From Amycolatopsis sp. WQ 127309 (GTDB lineage Bacteria; Actinomycetota; Actinomycetes; Mycobacteriales; Pseudonocardiaceae): a DNA stretch of 64,000 nucleotides. The notes below the pieces were generated by a model. It was not told where the DNA came from. It did no database searches and saw only the letters and a list, made by a program, of their open reading frames with translations. Below are positions 58,174 to 64,000 of this stretch, in pieces. The stretch is taken from NCBI RefSeq assembly GCF_023023025.1, contig NZ_CP095481.1, positions 1,736,001-1,800,000 of the forward strand. Reading direction: 5' to 3'. The translations under genes and the position numbers were made by a program. Position 1 is the first letter of the stretch; every line of letters starts with the position of its first letter.

Positions 58174-58913
58174 TACGGGGTCGGGGTGGACGCCGCGCCC
58201 TGGCTGGTCGGGGGTGCCGCCGAGGTTGTCGGCTTCTGCGACGTCGTACTCGGCGTTGTCGGGGTTGTGGTCGGCGTGTCCGACGAGGTCGTCGGTGGGG
58301 TGTTCGACTGGGTCGTCGTCGGCGACGTGTCCGTCGGTGAGTCCTGGGTGTCGTTCGTCGAGGTCGAGGGCGTCGTCGACGGGGTCGGGGTCGAGGGGCC
58401 CGAGCCGCTGCCGAAGATCTTGCCGATGCCCGCTCCCGTGCCGCCCGCCACCTTGCCGCCCGTGGCCGCGTCCACGCTGACCATCGCCAGGATCGCCACC
58501 GCGAACGCCACCACGCTCGTGCCGATGATCAGCGGCCAGCGCAGTTTGCGCAGCCTGCCCGGCTCGTCGTCCGGACCGTCCGTGGGCAGGTCGTCCGGGC
58601 GCTTCAGCCGGACCGTGGGTTGCTCGGCCAAGGGCACCTCGGCGCCACCTCGGCGGCGGATCCCCGACGTCGCCAACTGGCGGGCCTTCGACGCGGCCGC
58701 GCGCGTGCGCTGCAGTGAGCGCAGGTACACCTCGCCGCCGACCGTGGTGATCACGCTCGCCACGCCCGCGCCGGCCACCGTGCCCGCCACGCCGAGCGTC
58801 GACCCCAGCAGCGCCGCCGTCACCGCCGCGAGCGCCGCCGCCATCACCTGCGCGATGCGCAGTCCTGACTTTGCTTCCTTCGTTTCGGAAGTCGCTGCGT
58901 TCTCCTTGCTCAT
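58173..58913 (-). CDS. Ser/Thr-rich membrane protein, unknown function
   Basis: 246-aa protein; ATG at 58913. Two hydrophobic hairpin helices near the N-terminus (about 20-60, with GSTLGVAGTVAGAGVASVITT, as in some glycine-zipper proteins), a charged middle, another transmembrane helix (WPLIIGTSVVAFAVAILAM, about 125-144), and a long extracellular Thr/Ser/Pro-rich tail likely to span the wall. No family name is certain. It is convergent with thiE. Confidence 0.65.
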   Translation of the reverse strand: MSKENAATSETKEAKSGLRIAQVMAAALAAVTAALLGSTLGVAGTVAGAGVASVITTVGGEVYLRSLQRTRAAASKARQLATSGIRRRGGAEVPLAEQPTVRLKRPDDLPTDGPDDEPGRLRKLRWPLIIGTSVVAFAVAILAMVSVDAATGGKVAGGTGAGIGKIFGSGSGPSTPTPSTTPSTSTNDTQDSPTDTSPTTTQSNTPPTTSSDTPTTTPTTPSTTSQKPTTSAAPPTSQGAASTPTP

Positions 58914-59010
58914 GATCCCGATCCGGTAGTAAGTCTTCTCCCCTGTCCAACGTGTAAGGCGCGCGGGAAACTCCCTGCGTTGCCGCGGCGTGAGGAGCGC
59001 CACGTTGACC

Positions 59011-59042
59011 GTCCACTATGGACAGTGTAAACCGAACGGTTT
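59011..59042. promoter_or_regulatory. palindromes in the threonine-dehydratase-like promoter
   Basis: GTCCACTATGGAC (59011-59023) and AAACCG-AA-CGGTTT (59029-59042) are two close palindromes. They overlap a possible promoter TTGACC (59005-59010) with TAAACC 17 nt downstream. The first also belongs to a motif family dispersed in this window. Confidence 0.4.
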
Positions 59043-59059
59043 CTTGACATACTCGGCAC

Positions 59060-60007
59060 ATGGAACTGGTCACGATCTCCGACATCGAGGCGGCCGCGAA
59101 GCGCGTCGAAGGTGTCGCCGTGCGCACGCCGCTGTTGCTCCAGACGTGGGACCCGCGCGGGTCCTTGTGGCTCAAACCCGAGAGCCTGCAACCGATCGGC
59201 GCGTTCAAGGTGCGCGGCGCGTTCAACGCGATCGGCACCCTCGACGACGCGACGCGCGCCCGCGGCGTCATCGCCTACTCGAGCGGCAACCACGCGCAGG
59301 CCGTCGCGTACGCGGCGCGGCAGTACGGCGTGCCCGCGGTGATCGTCGTGCCGGACGTCGCACCGCGGATCAAGGTCGAGGCCACCCGCTCGTACGGCGC
59401 CGAGGTGATCGAGGTGCCGATCGGCGAACACGAGGCCAAAGCGCACGAACTGGCCGCCGAACGCGGGCTGACCCTCGTCCCGCCCTACGACCACGCGGCG
59501 ATCATCGCCGGGCAGGGCACCGCGGGCCTGGAGATCGCCGAAGACCTGCCGGACGTCGACGTCGTGCTGGTGCCGGTCAGCGGCGGCGGGCTCGCCGCCG
59601 GCGTCGGCACCGCGATCAAGGCGCGCTGCCCGCGGGCGCGGGTCATCGGCGTCGAGCCCGTGCTGGCCGGTGACACGACCGAGGGCCTGCGGCTGGGCCG
59701 CCAGGTCGACTGGCCGATGGCCGACCGCGCTCGCACGATCGCCGACGGCCTGCGCGCGCAGCCGTCCGAGCTGACCTTCGCGCACCTCACGAAGGTCGTC
59801 GACGCCATGGTGACGGTCACCGAGGACGAGATCCGCGACGCCGTCCGGACGCTGGCGCACAAGGCCCGCCTGGTCGCCGAGCCCAGCGGCGCGGTGACGA
59901 CGGCGGCCTACCTGCACCACGCGGCCGAGCTGCCCACCGGCCGCACGGTGGCGATCGTCTCCGGCGGCAACATCGACCCGGCGCTGTTCGCGGAGATCCT
60001 GGCCTGA
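59060..60007 (+). CDS. threonine/serine dehydratase-like PLP enzyme
   Basis: 315-aa fold-type II PLP enzyme, catabolic threonine dehydratase length (no ACT regulatory domain). PLP lysine in IGAFKVRGAFN, SSGNHAQAVA for the substrate loop, VPVSGGGLAAGVG for phosphate binding. It could deaminate threonine or serine, or act as a racemase, since these share motifs. The gene is single with a palindrome-rich promoter. Confidence 0.88.
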   Translation: MELVTISDIEAAAKRVEGVAVRTPLLLQTWDPRGSLWLKPESLQPIGAFKVRGAFNAIGTLDDATRARGVIAYSSGNHAQAVAYAARQYGVPAVIVVPDVAPRIKVEATRSYGAEVIEVPIGEHEAKAHELAAERGLTLVPPYDHAAIIAGQGTAGLEIAEDLPDVDVVLVPVSGGGLAAGVGTAIKARCPRARVIGVEPVLAGDTTEGLRLGRQVDWPMADRARTIADGLRAQPSELTFAHLTKVVDAMVTVTEDEIRDAVRTLAHKARLVAEPSGAVTTAAYLHHAAELPTGRTVAIVSGGNIDPALFAEILA

Positions 60008-60031
60008 CCCGCTCGGCCCGCATGGGCCCCG

Positions 60032-61573
60032 TCAGGAGCCGGCGGCCGGGGCCCCTCGGCGCACGTGTGTCGGCGGGCCCTCGACGCCGCAGCTGAAGCA
60101 CTCGCCCAGGTGGGGCGACTCGTCGGCGACCGGAGGCGCGGCCGGCGGCGCGGGCGCGGGGGTGGGCGGCGCGAGGACGCCGTTGTGGATGCCGAGCGCG
60201 ATCAGCCCGCCGGCGATGGCCAGGACCGCGCAGATGATCAACGCCGTCCGCCAGCCCGCGGTCAGCGCGACCGGGTCGTTGTACGCCTCGCCGGTCAGCC
60301 CGGCCGCGGCGGGCAGCACCGCCACCGCCAGCAGGCCGCCGGAGCGGGCGATCGCGTTGTTGACGCCCGACGCGACGCCGGCGTAGCGGTCCGGGGCCGC
60401 GGCGAGCACCGTCGCGGTCACCGGGGCCACCACGGTCGCCAGGCCCAGCCCGAACACGACGACCGCGGGCAGCACGGCCCCGAGGTAGGACGCGCCGGGC
60501 GCGATGCGCAGCATCAGCAGCATCCCGATGCCGACGACGATCGGCCCGACCACCAGCTGCGTCCGCGGGCCGATGCGCTGCGCGAGCGCGCCCGAGCGGC
60601 CCGAGAGCAGCAGCATGATCACCGTGAGCGGCAGCCCGGACAGGCCGGCCGCGGTCGGCGAGTAGCCGAGCGAGACCTGCAGCTGCATGACCATCAGCAT
60701 CAGCACGCCGCCGAGTGCCGCGTACATGGCGAAGGTCAGCGCGTTGGACAGGGTGAACGTCCGGTCGCGGAACAGCGACGGCGGCACCAGCGGCTCCCGC
60801 GAGCGGTGCTGGACGAACACGAACGCGGCCAGCCCCGCGATCCCCAGCACGCCCGCGACCAGCACGATCGGGTCGCCGATGCCGCGTCCCGGCGCCTCGA
60901 CCAGCGCGCCGGTGATCCCGGCGAGGCCGATCGCGCCGAGCGCGGCGGCGCCGAAGTCCGGGTGCCCGGTCGCTTCCTCGTCCCGCGACTCGGGCACGAA
61001 CTTGCGCGCCATGAAGACGACGGCGACCGCGATCGGCACGTTGATCAGGAACGCCAGCCGCCACGACCACAGCTGGACCAGCAGCCCGCCGAGCAGCGGC
61101 CCGGCGGCGGCCGCGATGCCGCCGAGGCCGGACCACGCGCCGATCGCGCGGGCGCGCGCGTCGTGCGCGAAGGACGACTGGAGGATCGCCAGTGATCCGG
61201 GCGTCAGGAGCGCGCCGCCGATGCCCTGCAGGATGCGCGTCGCGACGAGCATCTCGGTCGACGTCGCGGCGGCGCACAGCCCGGACGCGACGCCGAACCA
61301 GACGACGCCGATGAGGTACATGCGGCGCCGGCCGTACCGGTCGCCGAGCGAGCCGGCGACCAGGATGAGCGCGGCGAGCGCCAGCATGTAGCCGTCGAGG
61401 ATCCACTGGAGCCCGGCGACGGACGCCCCCAGCTCGGTGCCGATGCGGGGCAGGGCGACGTTGACGATCGTGCCGTCGAGCATCGCCATGCCGGAGCCGA
61501 GGATGGTCGTGGCGAGCACGCCGCGCGCGGCGTGCGTCCCCCACCGGATCCCGGTGTCTTCGGTGGCTGTCAC
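60032..61573 (-). CDS. DHA2-family MFS exporter (EmrB/QacA type)
   Basis: 513-aa membrane protein with about 14 helices. Signature pieces: GSGMAMLDGTIVNVALPRIG in helix 1, GSLGDRYGRRRMYLIG after helix 2, and LQGIGGALLTPGSLAIL in helix 4/5. The GTG at 61573 is chosen as GGTGGAG lies 7 nt upstream. The cytoplasmic tail is Pro/Ala-rich and ends with a CFSCGVEGPP motif, two cysteines that might bind metal. The drug substrate is unknown. Confidence 0.88.
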   Translation of the reverse strand: MTATEDTGIRWGTHAARGVLATTILGSGMAMLDGTIVNVALPRIGTELGASVAGLQWILDGYMLALAALILVAGSLGDRYGRRRMYLIGVVWFGVASGLCAAATSTEMLVATRILQGIGGALLTPGSLAILQSSFAHDARARAIGAWSGLGGIAAAAGPLLGGLLVQLWSWRLAFLINVPIAVAVVFMARKFVPESRDEEATGHPDFGAAALGAIGLAGITGALVEAPGRGIGDPIVLVAGVLGIAGLAAFVFVQHRSREPLVPPSLFRDRTFTLSNALTFAMYAALGGVLMLMVMQLQVSLGYSPTAAGLSGLPLTVIMLLLSGRSGALAQRIGPRTQLVVGPIVVGIGMLLMLRIAPGASYLGAVLPAVVVFGLGLATVVAPVTATVLAAAPDRYAGVASGVNNAIARSGGLLAVAVLPAAAGLTGEAYNDPVALTAGWRTALIICAVLAIAGGLIALGIHNGVLAPPTPAPAPPAAPPVADESPHLGECFSCGVEGPPTHVRRGAPAAGS

Positions 61574-61615
61574 CAGCACACTCCACCGTGCCCGAAGACC
61601 CCCGTCAACCTGGCC

Positions 61616-62371
61616 CTACGGCATCAGCGTCGTGACGAACTTGTAGCGGTCCCCCCGGTAGATCGCGCGGGCGAACTCCACCGGCTTGCCATCGGTGGCG
61701 AACGAGTGCCGCGTCAGCATCAGCACCGGCATGCCGACGTCCGCCCCGAGCATCTCCGCTTCCTGCGGCCCGGCGAGCGACGTCTCGATCGTCTCCTCCG
61801 CGCGTTCCAGTTCGACGCCGTAGTGCTCACGCAGAACGGCGTACAACGACGCGCCCGCCGAGACGTGCTTGCGCAAACCGCGGAAGCGGCCCAGCGGCAG
61901 GTGCGTCGTCTCCAGTGCCATCGGCTGGGAATCCGCCAGTCGAAGCCGTCGAAGGCGAAGAATTTTCGCGCCCGTCCGGATTCCGAGCAGTTTCGCCAGA
62001 TCGCCCTCGACCGGGAGCTCCTCGACTTCCAGGAGCTTGGACGACGGCTTCAGGCCCTGCTTGCGCATGTCCTCGGTGTAGGAGGACAACTGCAGCCGCT
62101 GGGCGAGCTTCGGCTCGGCCGCAAAGGTGCCTTTTCCCTGCACACGGTGCAGCCGGCCCTCGGCGGTGAGGTCGGCCAGCGCCTGGCGCACGGTGGTGCG
62201 GGAGACCGTGAACTCCCCGGCGAGCGCGCGTTCCGTCGGGATCGGCGACCCGGGCGGCAGCACGTCGAGCAGGTCCAGCAGGTGCTGTTTCAGTGCCCAG
62301 TACTTGGGCTCTCGCTGACCGCGCATCCCGGCGACGGCACCCGCCTCGCCCGCGGTGGTGGTGTCCAACAT
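61616..62371 (-). CDS. dasR: DasR-like GntR/HutC transcriptional regulator
   Basis: 251-aa regulator. Winged helix at about 23-95 (REPKYWALKQHLLDLL, TVSRTTVRQALADLTAEGRLHRVQGKGTFAA) and a UTRA effector domain with LQLSSYTEDMRKQG, MALETTHLP, AEETIETSLA and YRGDRYKFV, very close to Streptomyces DasR, which binds glucosamine-6-phosphate and controls GlcNAc use and development. It is divergent from a sugar isomerase with a dre box between, which supports the assignment. Confidence 0.85.
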   Translation of the reverse strand: MLDTTTAGEAGAVAGMRGQREPKYWALKQHLLDLLDVLPPGSPIPTERALAGEFTVSRTTVRQALADLTAEGRLHRVQGKGTFAAEPKLAQRLQLSSYTEDMRKQGLKPSSKLLEVEELPVEGDLAKLLGIRTGAKILRLRRLRLADSQPMALETTHLPLGRFRGLRKHVSAGASLYAVLREHYGVELERAEETIETSLAGPQEAEMLGADVGMPVLMLTRHSFATDGKPVEFARAIYRGDRYKFVTTLMP

Positions 62372-62457
62372 GCCCGACTCCCTATGTCTTCCCTCATAAC
62401 ACGCCACGTCCCCGTAAGAAACGTACCCTTTTCCCCAAACGCGCCGCCCCACTAAGA

Positions 62458-62471
62458 TTGGTCTAGACCTG
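62458..62471. promoter_or_regulatory. dre-like DasR site in the dasR/SIS divergent region
   Basis: TTGGTCTAGACCTG has the full GGTCTAGACC core (62460-62469). It lies between the DasR-like gene and the amino sugar isomerase gene, the classical position for autoregulation and target control. Confidence 0.75.
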
Positions 62472-62522
62472 ACCGACGCCGCCTGAGTCCGGTACATAAT
62501 GCCGGAGGTGGAGAGGAAAATG

Positions 62523-63566
62523 ATGACCGAACAACGGCCCGGCGAGCACATGGCCGCGGAGATCGCCCAGCAGCCGGACGTCTTGGCCGGACTGGTCGAG
62601 CGTCAGGCGGAAATCGCCGGGGTGGCGGAAAAGATCTCACAACGCCCCCCGCGCTTCGCTTTGCTCGCCGCGCGTGGATCGAGTGACCACGCAGCGTTGT
62701 ATGCGAAGTACCTGATCGAGGTAATGCTCGGCCTTCCGGCTGGTCTTGTCTCACCGTCCACGGCGACGCTGTACGGCGCGCGGCCCGATTTGCGGGACGT
62801 GCTGTTCGTCACGGTCAGCCAGAGCGGTGGCTCACCTGACCTGATCGAGGTGACCGAGACGGCCCGGCGCCAGGGCGCGCTGACCGTGTCCGTCACCAAC
62901 ACGCCCGAGTCACCGCTGCGCGCGGCGTCGGAGCTCGGCATCGACATCGGCGCCGGTGTCGAGACGGCCGTCGCCGCGACCAAGACGTACTCCGCCACCC
63001 TGATGGCGCTGTACCTGCTGATCGACGCGGTGCGCGGCGGCAAGGCGGCCGACGCCGAGAAGATCGGCGAGCTGGCCCAGCAGACCCTCGACGGCTCCGT
63101 CGAGGGCGTCCAGCGCGCGGTCGACCGCTACCGCTTCGTGGACCGCGTCCTCACGACCGGCCGCGGTTACTCCTACGCGTCCGCGCTCGAAGGCGCGCTC
63201 AAGCTGGCCGAGACCAGCTACCTCGCCGCCCGCGCGTACAGCGGCGCGGACCTGCTGCACGGCCCGGTCGCGGCGGTCAACGGCGAGACCGCCGTGCTCG
63301 CGGTGACCAGCGCCGGGCACGGCGGCCAGGCGATGCACGAGGTCCTCGAGGCCGTCGGCAAGCGCGGCGCGGACGTCCTCGCCGTCGGCTCGGCCGCCTC
63401 CGAGGTGCCCGCGGCGCTGCGCATCGACGTCGCGCCGACCGTCGAGGAGCTGGCGCCGATCCTGGAGATCCTGCCGCTCCAGCGGCTCGCGCTCGGCCTG
63501 TCGCTGGCCCGCGGCGGCGACCCGGACAGCCCGCGCGGCCTGCTGAAGGTGACCAAGACCCGGTGA
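62523..63566 (+). CDS. SIS domain amino sugar isomerase/deaminase-like protein
   Basis: 347-aa soluble protein with two SIS domains, like the isomerase half of GlmS or the AgaS/NagB-II group. Phosphosugar motifs: LAARGSSDHAALYAKYL, VSQSGGSPDLIEV, TGRGYSYASALEGALKLAETSY and the end RGLLKVTKTR. The second of two adjacent ATGs (62523) has the better 5-nt spacing from GAGAGG. It probably converts glucosamine-6-phosphate for catabolism. The kinase gene overlaps its stop, so they are one operon. Confidence 0.87.
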   Translation: MTEQRPGEHMAAEIAQQPDVLAGLVERQAEIAGVAEKISQRPPRFALLAARGSSDHAALYAKYLIEVMLGLPAGLVSPSTATLYGARPDLRDVLFVTVSQSGGSPDLIEVTETARRQGALTVSVTNTPESPLRAASELGIDIGAGVETAVAATKTYSATLMALYLLIDAVRGGKAADAEKIGELAQQTLDGSVEGVQRAVDRYRFVDRVLTTGRGYSYASALEGALKLAETSYLAARAYSGADLLHGPVAAVNGETAVLAVTSAGHGGQAMHEVLEAVGKRGADVLAVGSAASEVPAALRIDVAPTVEELAPILEILPLQRLALGLSLARGGDPDSPRGLLKVTKTR

Positions 63567-64000
63567 CCTTCGCTGTCGGCGTGGACGCCGGCGGCACGTC
63601 GACCAGGGCCGCACTGGTCGACGCCGCCGGCGTCGTGCTGGGTACCGGGCGCGGCGGCGGCGCCAACCCCAACGCGCACGCGCCCGAGGTGGCCGCGGGC
63701 CGGATCGCCGACGCGATCACCGCGGCCCTCGGCGGGCGCGACCCCGGCGGCGTGCGCGCGTGCGTCGTCGGCATGGCCGGGGTCAGCAAGCTGAGCGACC
63801 CGGCGATCGCGGCCGTGTTCGACGCGGCGTGGACCCGGATCGGGCTCACCGGCGTCGTGCGCACGGTCGCCGACGCCGAAGTGGCGTACGCGTCCGCGAC
63901 CGCCGCGCCGGACGGGACCGTGCTCGTCGCCGGCACCGGCTCGATCGCGGGCCGGATCCGCAAGCGGCGGCTGGCCGGCACCGCGGGCGGTTACGGCTGG
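63563..64000 (+). CDS. GlcNAc kinase-like BadF/BadG ATPase (truncated by window end)
   Basis: First 146 residues of a sugar kinase of the actin-like ATPase fold; the frame runs off the window. FAVGVDAGGTSTRAALVD is phosphate loop 1 and VLVAGTGSIAGR is phosphate loop 2. GTG start inside the isomerase stop (GTGA). By motif and neighbours it likely phosphorylates N-acetylglucosamine. Confidence 0.85.
   Translation, partial: MTFAVGVDAGGTSTRAALVDAAGVVLGTGRGGGANPNAHAPEVAAGRIADAITAALGGRDPGGVRACVVGMAGVSKLSDPAIAAVFDAAWTRIGLTGVVRTVADAEVAYASATAAPDGTVLVAGTGSIAGRIRKRRLAGTAGGYGW

Overview
The window is about 72% G+C and has the gene content of a mycelial actinobacterium. The combination of a DasR-type GlcNAc regulator, AfsR/SARP regulation, a CvnA-like kinase, a secreted sedolisin and glucoamylase, and a core gene order that tracks Mycobacterium tuberculosis Rv0414c-Rv0440 points to the Pseudonocardiaceae. 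Amycolatopsis or a close relative is my inference; no rRNA or tRNA gene is present to test it.

Left part (1-25.6 kb) is mostly accessory. A possible structured RNA leader precedes a four-gene NitT/TauT-type ABC importer (470-3978). It converges on a benzoylformate-decarboxylase-like ThDP enzyme. An IS30-family element (5721-6979) has inserted into a palindromic hairpin downstream of a secreted S53 peptidase gene. Then come a TPR protein with a tiny upstream membrane peptide, CutC, a NIT-domain sensor kinase, a divergent orphan importer lipoprotein, a flavin monooxygenase, an XPB helicase, a DinB-fold protein, a DUF4253 protein behind two LexA boxes, and a DUF72 protein. About 0.8 kb of degenerate ~50-bp tandem repeats separates these from a large AfsR-like regulator.

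Middle part (25.7-42.5 kb) is core genome: menC, a PspC-domain protein, groEL under two CIRCE operators, a membrane Ser/Thr kinase, a cold-shock protein, two AIM24 proteins, moeA, an MFS/ArsR pair, psd-pssA, a Cdc48-like double AAA ATPase, a VirR/LytR_C protein, a DUF3263 protein and def. The AAA gene is bracketed by two clusters of 21-bp repeat units.

Right part (42.5-64 kb) is dominated by thiamine synthesis. A TPP riboswitch precedes thiC-thiD. A second TPP riboswitch precedes thiO-thiS-thiG, which is divergent from thiE, and a second thiD stands alone. Together these genes supply HMP-PP (ThiC, ThiD) and thiazole phosphate (ThiO, ThiS, ThiG), joined by ThiE. Interleaved are a glucoamylase, an HtrA-like protease, a phosphodiesterase, an HxlR regulator and oxidoreductase, a PI-PLC-like enzyme, a bacterial voltage-gated ion channel, a MarR regulator, a threonine-dehydratase-like enzyme and a DHA2 exporter. 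The window ends in a DasR-like regulator divergent from a sugar isomerase and a truncated GlcNAc-type kinase.

Several DNA-level patterns cut across the genes: a family of CCGTGAA hairpins at gene ends, a 13-bp GTCC-N5-GGAC palindrome that repeatedly forces rare T-ending codons, a GGTAAC promoter motif shared by thiamine genes, and three DasR-type boxes.
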